From assembly GCF_042767895.1 (NCBI RefSeq), contig NC_091564.1:11861724-11876723 (forward strand): a DNA stretch of 15,000 nucleotides, written 5' to 3'. Each line of letters begins with the position of its first letter. The first letter of the stretch is position 1. The DNA comes from Penaeus vannamei. Taxonomy: Eukaryota; Arthropoda; Malacostraca; Decapoda; Penaeidae. The notes under the pieces are model-generated. The model was not told where the DNA came from, made no database searches, and worked only from the letters and a program-made list of their open reading frames with translations. This document shows, piece by piece, positions 1-15,000 of this stretch. The translations under genes and the position numbers were made by a program.

Positions 1-642
1 TAGAAATATAAAATAATGCTTTTAAATCTCCATGGATTTCATGTCCTAGTCTGAAGATAAAATTCAAGATGTTTTATCTTAGTTATCTCGCAAGCTTCCA
101 ACAAACTTTGTGTATACTGCTTTTTCTATTTCATTAACAATCTATTGCTTTAGGTATTATCTTTCATGGTCATTAACTAAACATACTCAGATGTGATGAA
201 ATATTTGGAGGCTTTTACAGTATTTGTAAGTGCACTTTTGCTACATTACAGTGTCAACATTAGAAAATGACCAATGACCAATAATACTTGTAGTTTTGTG
301 ACACAAAATAATCATTCATATTTGAGTTCTACAGCCATATGTTAAATTATGTTGAAGCATATCACAAAATCTCTAGTATCTTTTACATGTACTGGAGAAG
401 AAAGAAAAAGAAAAAGGATAAGATTTTGAAAAACAAGGTGCATATTTGGTTTATAATCAGACAGTATAGGATCTCCTTTGGTAAAATAATTTGAAAAGCT
501 TTTTATGCTAAAACAATTGCATGGCACCAATGAACTTCACAGGCAATTGATGACATTTTCAATTGTTAGAATAAAAAAATAGAGACAATAAAAAAGGTTA
601 GCTTGTACAGCTCTCATAAAAGGAAAAAATAAGAACCATTTT

Positions 643-648
643 TTTATT
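643..648 (-). promoter_or_regulatory. candidate polyadenylation signal AATAAA
   Basis: The plus strand reads TTTATT, which is AATAAA on the transcribed minus strand, about 590 bases after the stop codon. It is the nearest canonical hexamer I found downstream of the stop. In such AT-rich DNA the motif occurs often by chance. Confidence 0.3.
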
Positions 649-818
649 GCTTCAAACAAATCACAATTTGCTTGATACAAATTTGGTATTGTGACATAGT
701 TAAAATGAGTACTTGACAGGTGAAAAGAAAAACATATTTTTTTCTTTTTGCAATAAACCAAATAAAGATTTAAAAACTGTTAAACATAACAACAAAATAT
801 ATATTCCTTTTATATATA

Positions 819-824
819 TTTAAT
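819..824 (-). promoter_or_regulatory. candidate alternative polyadenylation signal ATTAAA
   Basis: The plus strand reads TTTAAT, which is the common variant signal ATTAAA on the minus strand, about 415 bases after the stop codon. It would give a shorter 3' untranslated region than the AATAAA at 643-648. Support is the hexamer only. Confidence 0.22.
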
Positions 825-1239
825 AAATACCTTGCTACAAATATTAGACACATTATAACAATGGAAAGCATATCTTTGGAAAATTAACTGAGACTGACAT
901 ATCTTACTTTAGGTAACAAGTTTTCCCTTACAAAACAGGGAGATTACATGGACGTTCATTGTGAACAAGTACCCTTTGCTAATAGAAAAGCAAAATAATG
1001 AAATGCTTCTAGCTTTTACATATTTTTTCTATGTACTGCTATCTGGATACTTGTTTGTCTACTACCTATTATCTCTAAAATACTATTTATGCATTACATA
1101 TATACATATACAAAATAAAAACTTGTGAAAAGACACACAGCATGTTGACATGTGTGATATTTCTATATATATAAGAATATATATACATACTTATTTATAA
1201 TGTATATATAATATACACATAAACACAATGTTCAGTCAA

Positions 1240-8747
<7,508 letters not shown>

Positions 8748-8960
8748 TTTAACCCGACCGACGACCTACTCTGTTTCGGCCGACCAGAAGTGTTCGGTCG
8801 GTCGCGCCTTCAAGCCTAGACTCAAGTCCGGCTCAAGCCTGACTCAAGCCTGATTCAAGCCGAGCCGTAATTCTGCATATCGAGGAAATAGCCGTGGTAC
8901 AACGTACTTTCTGTTTTTATATGCCTGCTAAATGCAACTAACTGATTATGGAGGCGATAT
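8748..8960 (-). promoter_or_regulatory. 5' UTR and promoter region of the MSANTD3-like gene
   Basis: The 200 bp upstream of the start codon are clearly more GC- and CpG-rich than the rest of the window (CGACCGACG, GGTCGGTCGCGCC). No TATA box stands in an obvious position, so a CpG-type, TATA-less promoter is inferred. An inverted repeat pairs CGACCGAC near 8756 with TCGGTCGG near 8795. An 11-bp minisatellite sits at 8811-8866 and includes TGACTCA (8840-8846), the AP-1/TRE consensus. The transcription start cannot be placed by eye. Confidence 0.45.
8811..8866. repeat. 11-bp minisatellite, five copies, CAAGCCTGACT-type
   Basis: CAAG recurs at 8811, 8823, 8834, 8845 and 8856, giving five imperfect units (CAAGCCTAGACT, CAAGTCCGGCT, CAAGCCTGACT, CAAGCCTGATT, CAAGCCGAGCC). 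It lies about 65-120 bases upstream of the start codon. One unit boundary forms TGACTCA. Confidence 0.85.
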
Positions 8961-10492
8961 TCTGGTCTGAACGAAGAATTACGGTCTTTTCTCTCGCAAC
9001 AGCACACTACTGGCCGCTATCCCTCCACCTCGATATCGACAAGCAGCGGACAAGGGCAAGTATAGTCTGTGAACATCAGGTTGAAAAAGAAGTCAAACTC
9101 AAACTACAGCATTGCTCACGATGTTTTCATCAGCCGTTTCTTTAGCACAGCGTTGTAGAATCCTCCCTCTTCGCAATGGATATTTCAGCTTTAAACTTGA
9201 TCACGCAGAGAAATACCTCGCCTCACGACCGGTTTAGCTACTGTGCTGCCATCCAATCACGCCATAACCTGACGCAGATGAAAAATTAAGCAAAATATCT
9301 TGCGAAAGTAACTAAAGAAAGGCATTAGCAGCGGCGTATCTCACTTGACTGGAATTTGATTTTATGAGATGTAGCTTATGAGAGAGCCTTCAGTATCACG
9401 GCAATAATTACGCATCGTTTTGGTAACTTTCTCACTTGTATGAAAGTATTGGGGACGGTGTAGTGGTCGATGCGTTGAAGCACTTGCCAAGATTGGGACA
9501 GCCTCGACATTGATCAGTTGCGCTGACTGGACTCAAGGCAATATCTGCGACTGGGGATTATTCAGTAACTGTATTAAGTGGTATAAGTGATTTTTTTTCT
9601 TTTTCTTAATGGGCGAGTGTTCTTATTAGAGAGCAATAGTACGCACTAAAAAGTACCCAACCCTTTTACCCCCCATTTCGTTCATATTTATTATTTTTTC
9701 CGAACCGCGGTTATTGAAGGTTCTGTCTACTCAACAAACCTTGTTATCAAGAAACATATTAATCTGTTGACAGGTAATACAAAATGCGATTAAATAGACC
9801 CCAGTACTACCCGGACCCCTTCGTTTCGGCCGTAACCGTTCGGCTGAATCACCTCTAAACGTACGGCATAAATTGTTTACTACCCAAATGAACTAATTGT
9901 ATAGAAACATTGCGTGGCGTAATCGTGGGGTGAATGTGTCTCCGTGATGAGAAAAAGAGCTTTCATTGGTGCATTTAGCGTAACCATTTCAAGGTCCAAA
10001 GATTTTCGGGTCCTACACATTTTGTGGCCTAAACTACATTTGGCCTCAAGTTGTGACGGCCTAACAGAATTACGACATTTTTGAAAGAGGCGAGGGGTGG
10101 GGGCAATGGAACCATGTCCCTTCCAGAAAAAGCAAGATTGAATAAACCAGTGAAAACGGTAACACTTATGAATGTACGGCACACCCGATATATTCGCATT
10201 AATGGCTCATGCAATGCTTTTGTTTAGACCCTGATGCTGGCTTAGTCACACATGGATGAAACAAAACATACGCATACCTACACAAGCAAATACAAAAAAA
10301 AAAAAAAAAAAAAAAACACGCCTGTCCTAAATTATTAGTTATTTACAACGGCATAAAAAATAAACTTGTTATCGAGGTATGGGCAAATTTGCGTTGGCAT
10401 TGATATCCACTTTGAGCGAATGCATTATATAGTCTGTCAGCTTCCTGATTGCAGTACCTTAAAGGCAAGTATAAGTTTTCTGCGTCTTCCTG
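8961..10492. other. intergenic region, no gene recognised
   Basis: About 1.5 kb between the gene's promoter and the transposon-like element. Base composition is mixed, with some CpG-bearing patches (8990-9060, 9800-9880). Open frames at 8948-9145 on the plus strand and 9880-10214 on the minus strand are 61-100 codons, resemble no family I know, and show no splice context I trust. A stretch near 9456-9475 (TAGTGGTCGATGCG) loosely resembles a tRNA A box but lacks a matching B box. Confidence 0.5.
10294..10316. repeat. A23 homopolymer
   Basis: Twenty-three A on the plus strand. As with the earlier poly(A) run, a retroposon tail is possible, but no body is recognised upstream. Confidence 0.85.
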
Positions 10493-11548
10493 GGGCCGGA
10501 TTCACTAACATACGATCGTAACGCATTTACCAGCGGTCATTTACCATTGCGTTTACCAGTGATGGCAAAGCGGGATTCGTGAAGAAATGGTAGTTTGGAG
10601 ATACTGAATTACAATCGTAAATCAAGTCATTCTAATGGTAGCCAACAGAAGGCTATAGTAATGCAGTTCCACCAATTAGTGAGCGCTATACAAAATCTAT
10701 TAAGTTCCTTCGCCTTATCACGTAACATGTAAACTAATAATCGTCACAGCTGAAACACTATTTAAACACATGTAGAATAAAAATATATTTATATATTTTT
10801 CTTATATCCATCATATGGGATATAAATTACTGTATATATAGGAACCAATGCAAATGCTGTCATATTACTATATTATTGTTTACCACAAACCAAAGAGTCC
10901 AAACAGTTCTTTATTTATATATTTTTCATCATTGTTAAAAAAAAGAACCGGGCCAATCAAAATTCTTATTCGTCGCATTTTGTCGTCAGAGGAAACATTC
11001 CAAGCTTATTCTTGTCCATGCTCTTTGGAGTTTATTGTCAAAATGCCGACAGATACAGATATTGCTATACTCGTTTAGCGTTGGTATTGCCAGTTTATTT
11101 ATCAGCAAGGTAGTTTTTTCTATAGCATTTGGAACAATTATCTCAGAGAAGAATTCTTTAAGAGTTCACTTATCTATCGGTTTCATTAATTCTAGTATAC
11201 TGTAGGCCTATAATTTTACGAGAATTTGTGTGGATTTTATTCATGCTAGTTTCATGTGAAATTTGCATTTCTTCACTATGTCAGCATTGTGGTATCGGTC
11301 TGTCATCATATTAGTTACATCAGGTGTAAAAATAAACCCCAAACTTTGCTTAGATATTGATTTTTTTTGACGAGACAACACGTGATAACATCCTTTCCCC
11401 AGAAGTTACCAGTTCTCTGACCACTGATAAAATTTACGATGGTAACTCCGATGGCAAGTGTTAGTGGATACTATCGCTGTCTGGTTACCTTGGTAACTAT
11501 AGTCAACAAAGATATTACCATTGTAAGTGCGTTAGTGAATCCAGGCCC
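10493..11548. mobile_element. non-autonomous DNA transposon with long decayed TIRs, Harbinger-like ends
   Basis: The left end reads GGGCCGGATTCACTAAC and the reverse complement of the right end reads GGGCCTGGATTCACTAAC, nearly identical. Further inward the arms still share, in the same order, ATCGTAAAT and TTATCACGT, so the inverted repeats were probably 150-220 bp long. Repeated TTACCA motifs occur in both arms (left at about 10537-10560, right at about 11405-11520), like subterminal transposase sites. GGGCC-GGATTCAC ends recall PIF/Harbinger-type elements. I could not identify a target-site duplication, so the superfamily stays open. The interior has no recognisable transposase. Confidence 0.6.
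11484..11497. promoter_or_regulatory. X-box-like palindrome, copy A
   Basis: GTTACCTTGGTAAC: two perfect inverted half-sites, GTTACC and GGTAAC, around TT. It fits the RFX/DAF-19 X-box pattern GTTNCCATGGNAAC except at the centre. A weaker relative, TTTACGATGGTAAC, lies at 11433-11446. Both sit in the right arm of the TIR element, so they may be transposase sites rather than RFX sites. Confidence 0.4.
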
Positions 11549-12204
11549 TGGACTGCAGGTTTTCTATTTTCTAGCCTAAAAGCAACAACAATGTTCATGT
11601 GACCAATAACATGACCACGGCATTAAGAAGACAGTTAACTTCCCAACCCTCTTAGAACCACAACGCGGCGTATTCGTCATTGCACAAAAACAGATTAAGA
11701 TGTTTCAGAAATATCCGCATACAAAGTGGTGTGCCTACATAACCATTATGGTAAAGAGACGGATACCATTATTTGAAATATCCACATCCCTTATTCAGCT
11801 GGAAAGGCAATTTGAGAGAGAATACCGCCAATCCAATACGCCCTTAGTGCACGCACCGTACTCTACCTCAAGAAAGATAACTACTAACAGAGGCAGTTAA
11901 TAAACGCCTATCTAACACATTCCAGTGGACTCAGTCATTTAAACGCCCATTTGTAATTGAGTTTGGTGCCTGATGATTTTATGTTGTCAAACGAGTTTAT
12001 TTAGGAAAGCAGCACCATTGTATGTCCTAAAGTCATTATATAAAGTATTAACTAAAGGCAAAACACATATTGATGGGTTTGTGCCGTTCGAATGTATTGG
12101 GAGAAGTTATTGTCATTAGTAAAATTATTATAATTACGGCTTTTTACAAGGGTTCAGATTATTAGGGTTATAGCACAATCAAGTTATAGCACAATCGCGC
12201 AGTC
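11549..12204. other. low-divergence block of copy A, no gene recognised
   Basis: From just after the TIR to the start of the microsatellites this block differs from copy B (13615-14270) at only about 11-12 positions. It contains an open frame of 66 codons (11700-11900, starting MFQKYPHTKW). Copy B changes two residues (Thr to Ile, Tyr to Asp) and has one silent change, so there is no sign of protein-level constraint. Near its end GTTATAGCACAATC occurs twice in direct repeat (about 12167-12196). I recognise no RNA gene or protein. Confidence 0.45.
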
Positions 12205-12226
12205 ATGTATGTTTATACTTTCATCT

Positions 12227-12302
12227 ATCCATCCATCTATCTATCTATCCATATATCCATCCATCCATCCATCTATCCATCCACCCTTCCATTCATTCAA
12301 TC
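12227..12302. repeat. (ATCC/ATCT)n microsatellite, copy A
   Basis: Imperfect tetranucleotide repeat mixing ATCC and ATCT units and ending in ATTC units. The counterpart in copy B is longer. Confidence 0.85.
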
Positions 12303-12316
12303 AAACATACATAATA

Positions 12317-12355
12317 CACACGTACACCTACATACGCACGCACACACGCAAGCAC

Positions 12356-12430
<75 letters not shown>
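12317..12430. repeat. (CA)n microsatellite, copy A
   Basis: Begins with a few mixed CGCA/CACA units and becomes a nearly pure CA run of about 38 units (12353-12430) with one AAAC interruption. Copy B has a CGCA array at the same place. Alternating purine-pyrimidine sequence can adopt Z-DNA. Open frames encoding His-Thr or Cys-Val runs are artefacts. Confidence 0.92.
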
Positions 12431-12433
<3 letters not shown>

Positions 12434-12464
12434 GCACTTACACACAGAGATAAATAAGTGAATA

Positions 12465-12515
12465 TAGATAGAGATATATAAATATATATAGATATAGACA
12501 GATAGATAAATATTC
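12465..12515. repeat. (GATA)-rich simple repeat, copy A
   Basis: GATA and ATAT units (GATAGAGATA, GATATAGACAGATAGATA) after the CA run. In copy B most of this is missing and only GACAGATAGATAAA remains. Confidence 0.7.
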
Positions 12516-12607
12516 ATATTTTTCATGCATGCTTTGCATTGTTGTACGTATTCAGAGAAGGTTCCTGAGAACTCATTACTTACCCAAGCTTATCCCCCCA
12601 AAGAAAA

Positions 12608-12627
12608 AAAATAAATAAATAAATAAA
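12608..12627. repeat. (AAAT)n microsatellite, copy A
   Basis: About four to five AAAT units after an A run. At the same place copy B has two plain A runs (about 14639-14662). Confidence 0.8.
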
Positions 12628-12801
12628 GACGAGCCAAAATTCCAATTGGTTTCCCAAATGTGTGACAATTCCCGGTTGAATAAACAGTCGAAATTTGCAG
12701 TCACCGTTTTATAAAGTTAGCTAGATCATTGCTATCCGCTGTAATGTTTTTTGAAACAGGTCTAGATAGCTTTTCAATTGTGCTTTTGGCGATACTCTTA
12801 A

Positions 12802-12810
12802 TTTTTTATG
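12802..12810. other. 9-bp junction between duplication copies
   Basis: TTTTTTATG lies between the last base shared at the end of copy A (12801) and the first base of copy B (12811). It is absent after copy B and before copy A, so it is either filler DNA from the duplication event or a remnant of the original flank. Confidence 0.6.
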
Positions 12811-13498
12811 ATAATCGTCACAGCTGGAACACTATTTAAACACTTGTAGAAAAAAAATTGTATATTTTATTATATCCATCATATGGGATATATTTTTACT
12901 ATATATATAGGAACCAATGCAAATGCTGTTATATTACTATATTATTGTTTACCTCAAACCAAAGAGTCCAAACAGTTTTTTATTTATATATTTTTCATCA
13001 TTGTTAAAAAAAGAACCGGGCCAACCAAAATTCTTATTCATCGCCATTTGTCGTCAGAGGAAACATTTCAAGCTTATTCTTGCCCCTGCTCTTTGGAGTT
13101 TATTGTCAAAATGCCGACAGATACAGATATTGCTATACTCGTTTAGCGTTGGCATTGCCAGTTTATTAATCAGCAAGGTAGTTTTTTCTATAGCATTTGG
13201 AACAATTATCTCAGAGAAAAATTCTTTAAGAGTTCACTTATCTATCGGTTTCATGAATTCTAGTATAATGTAGGCCTATAATTTTACGAGAATTTGTGTG
13301 CATTTTATTCTTGCCAGTTTCATGTGAAATTTGCATTTCTTCACTATGTCAGCATTGTGATATCGGTTTGTCATCATATTAGTTACATCAGGTGTAAAAA
13401 TAAACGCAAAACTTTGCTTAGATATTGATTTTTTGACGAGATAACACGTGATAACATCGTTTTCCCAGGAGTTACTAGTGCTCTGGCCACTGGTAAAA

Positions 13499-13512
13499 TT
13501 TACCATGGTAAC
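13499..13512. promoter_or_regulatory. X-box-like site 1, copy B
   Basis: TTTACCATGGTAAC, one mismatch in the first half-site from the RFX X-box pattern. It lies 51 bases (start to start) from the perfect site at 13550-13563. Possible transposase subterminal repeat instead. Confidence 0.35.
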
Positions 13513-13549
13513 TCTGATGGCAAGTGTTTGTGAATACTATCGCTGTCTG

Positions 13550-13563
13550 GTTACCATGGTAAC
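13550..13563. promoter_or_regulatory. X-box-like site 2, copy B (perfect palindrome)
   Basis: GTTACCATGGTAAC is a perfect 14-base palindrome and an exact match to the RFX/DAF-19 X-box pattern GTTNCCATGGNAAC. The copy A equivalent has TT in place of the central AT. No ciliary or other gene is visible next to it, so function in gene control is unproven. Confidence 0.42.
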
Positions 13564-13614
13564 TGTAGTCACCAATGATATTACCATCGTAAGTGCGTTA
13601 GTGAATCCGGGCCC

Positions 13615-14270
13615 TGGACTGCAGGTTTTCTACTTTCTAGCCTAAAAGCAACAACAATGTTCATGTGACCAATAACATGACCACGACATTAAGAAGACAG
13701 TTAACTTCCCAACCCTCTTAGAACCACAACGCGGCATATTCGTCATTGCACAAAAACAGATTAAGATGTTTCAGAAATATCCGCATACAAAGTGGTGTGC
13801 CTACATAACCATTATGGTAAAGAGACGGATACCATTATTTGAAATATCCATATCCCTTATTCAGCTGGAAAGGCAATTTGAGAGAGAAGACCGCCAATCC
13901 AATACGCCCTTAGTGCACGCACCCTACTCTACCTCAAGAAAGATAACTACTAACAGAGGCAGTTAATAAACGCCTATCTAACACATTCCAGTGGACTCAG
14001 TCATTTAAACGCCCATTTGTAATTGGGTTTGGTACCTGAGGATTTTATGTTGTCAAACGTGTTTATTTAGGAAAGCAGCACCATTGTATGTCCTAAAGTC
14101 ATTATATAAAGTATAAACTAAAGGCAAAACACATACTGATGGGTTTGTGCCGTTCGAATGTATTGGGAGAAGTTATTGTCATTAGTAAAATTATTATAAT
14201 TACGGCTTTTTACAAGGGTTCAGATTATTAGGGTTATAGCACAATCAAGTTATAGCACAATCGCGCAGTC
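13615..14270. other. low-divergence block of copy B, no gene recognised
   Basis: Counterpart of 11549-12204, with about 1.7% difference by eye. The 66-codon open frame (13766-13966) is preserved with two replacement changes and one silent change. The two GTTATAGCACAATC repeats are unchanged. Function unknown. Confidence 0.45.
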
Positions 14271-14284
14271 ATGTATGTTTATAC

Positions 14285-14392
14285 TTTCATCTATCCATCC
14301 ATCTATTTATCTATCCATCTATACATCCATCCATCCATCCATCCATCTATCTATCCATCCACCCTTCCATTCATTCATTCATTCATTCAAAC
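14285..14392. repeat. (ATCC/ATCT/ATTC)n microsatellite, copy B
   Basis: Same mixed tetranucleotide array as in copy A, expanded by several ATCC and ATTC units. Confidence 0.85.
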
Positions 14393-14414
14393 ATACATAA
14401 TACACACGTACACC

Positions 14415-14485
14415 TACACACGCACGCACGCACGCGCGCACGCACGCACGCGCGCACGCACGCACGCACGCGCGCACGCACGCAG
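14415..14485. repeat. (CGCA)n array with CGCG units, copy B
   Basis: Regular ACGC/GCGC units where copy A has a CA run, followed by only about ten CA units (14486-14506). It seems to have grown from the few CGCA units at the left edge of the copy A array. It is CpG-dense and alternating purine-pyrimidine, so strongly Z-DNA-prone in principle. Confidence 0.92.
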
Positions 14486-14833
14486 GCACACACACACACA
14501 CACAAACACATACACATGCACTTATATAGACAGATAGATAAACATTCATATTTTTCATGCATGCTTTGCATTTATGTACGTATTCATATAAGGTTGCTGA
14601 GAACTCATTAGTTACCTGAGCTTATCCCCCCTCAAACGAAAAAAAAAAAGAAAAAAAAAAAAGAGACGAGCCAAAATTTCAATTGGTTTCCCAGATGTGA
14701 CAATTCCGGTTGAATTAACAGTCGAAATTTGCAGTCACCGTTTTATAAAGCTAGATCATTGCTATCCGCTGTAATGTTTTTTTTGAAATAGGTCTGGATG
14801 GCTTTTCAATTCTGCTTTTGGTCATACTCTTAA

Positions 14834-15000
14834 AGCTCGGGTATGGTGCTAGCTTTTTACCCTGTAATTATAGAATGTAAGGATATATATACACCATACG
14901 CTGAGAAGAATGTAAGAGACTTAACCTTGGCGATTACCAGGAATGCCCATATTTTCAAGTTGGCAAATAAAAGCACGTTTCTTTGCCTTCTTATATACCC
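14834..15000. other. unique flank right of the duplication
   Basis: AT-rich sequence with no match to the duplication unit and no recognisable gene or repeat. The window ends here. Confidence 0.5.

Larger units (their letters stand above)
1..1239. other. AT-rich 3' flank and probable 3' UTR of the Myb/SANT gene
   Basis: This stretch lies downstream of the minus-strand stop codon at 1240-1242. It is very AT-rich, with short TA-rich patches around 1085-1225, and the open frames it contains (for example 342-530 and 537-761 on the minus strand) are AT-rich, unlike any family I know, and lack start or splice context. The part nearest 1239 should be the 3' untranslated region. Two weak polyadenylation signals are listed separately. 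I see no other gene, tRNA or transposon end here. Confidence 0.5.
10737..12801 (+). repeat. tandem duplication, copy A (about 2.07 kb)
   Basis: Direct repeat of 12811-14833, starting ATAATCGTCACAGCTG and ending GATACTCTTAA. The offset is 2,074 bases at the start and 2,066 in the middle, the change coming from small indels. It spans the right four fifths of the TIR element, a block of about 635 bp nearly unchanged between copies, a microsatellite cluster, and a unique tail. No coding gene is supported. Open frames at 10848-11078 and 11700-11900 recur in copy B only because the DNA does. Confidence 0.93.
12811..13614. mobile_element. truncated TIR element, left end missing
   Basis: Copy of the interior and right end of the element at 10493-11548. 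The right terminus, reverse complemented, reads GGGCCCGGATTCACTAAC, closer to the likely consensus than the A copy. The left terminus is absent because the tandem duplication began about 240 bases inside. It cannot move as an intact unit. Confidence 0.6.
12811..14833 (+). repeat. tandem duplication, copy B (about 2.02 kb)
   Basis: Second copy of 10737-12801, in direct orientation and almost contiguous with it. It holds only the right portion of the TIR element (12811-13614), because the duplication breakpoint lies inside the element. This implies the transposon inserted before the duplication. No third copy follows within the window. Confidence 0.93.

Noticed and set aside
9450..9480. tRNA-like A box TAGTGGTCGATGCG
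   Set aside because: No matching B box or acceptor stem; likely chance.
9880..10214. Overlapping 100- and 61-codon minus-strand open frames
   Set aside because: No recognisable domain, no splice context and no composition shift. Chance open frames in 1.5 kb of mixed DNA are expected.
10848..11078. 76-codon open frame with a partly similar frame in copy B (12883-13146)
   Set aside because: An indel shifts the frame between copies, and it lies inside a transposon-like interior with no known domain.
11700..11900. 66-codon open frame repeated at 13766-13966 as a candidate gene pair
   Set aside because: Conservation extends equally outside the frame, and two of its three differences change residues, so the duplication rather than coding constraint explains it. 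No family recognised.
12205..12526. His-Thr, Cys-Val and Ser-Ile-rich open frames
   Set aside because: Pure translations of ATCC and CA microsatellites; the same holds for 14271-14571 and 5201-5448.
12205..14512. CRISPR-like regularly spaced repeats
   Set aside because: The repetition is ordinary microsatellite arrays plus a two-copy duplication, in a eukaryotic setting.

Overview
The window looks like nuclear DNA from an animal, most likely an arthropod. A decapod crustacean such as a penaeid shrimp is my best guess, at moderate to low confidence. The reasons are an intron-containing gene with GT-AG splice sites, low GC, and a very high density of long perfect microsatellites (AG, AT, AC, ATCC/ATCT, ACGC). 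There are no bacterial gene arrangements, no ribosomal RNA and no convincing tRNA.

Left two thirds (about 640 to 8870): one minus-strand gene explains the only strong coding signal. Three exons (8747-8509, 2226-2093, 1841-1240) join in frame into a 324-residue protein. It has an N-terminal Myb/SANT-like DNA-binding domain, an acidic and serine-rich middle, a basic patch and a C-terminal charged coiled coil, which is the architecture of the MSANTD3-like family. Intron 1 is 6.3 kb and holds nearly all the repeats of this part: an AG/AT compound microsatellite, a second AT tract, a poly(A) run, a C13 run, purine tracts, a pair of 45-48 bp dispersed repeats, and a roughly 300 bp element with hAT-like terminal inverted repeats. 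The 5' end lies in CpG-richer DNA with an 11-bp minisatellite just upstream of the start codon.

Middle (about 8960 to 10490): no gene recognised. It holds only short open frames and a poly(A) run.

Right third (about 10490 to 14833): a DNA-transposon-like element (10493-11548) with GGGCC-GGATTCACTAA-type termini, followed by a direct tandem duplication of about 2.07 kb (10737-12801 and 12811-14833). The duplication starts inside the element, so the second copy carries only its right end. By eye the two copies differ by about 5-8% over most of their length, but by under 2% over a block of about 635 bp. The element's right arm contains palindromes matching the RFX X-box. The copies also carry microsatellites that have diverged in motif (CA versus CGCA). 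No protein-coding gene is supported in this part.

I see no multi-gene system. The observations most worth checking are the conserved island inside the duplication, the X-box palindromes in the transposon arm, and the spliced MSANTD-like gene model.
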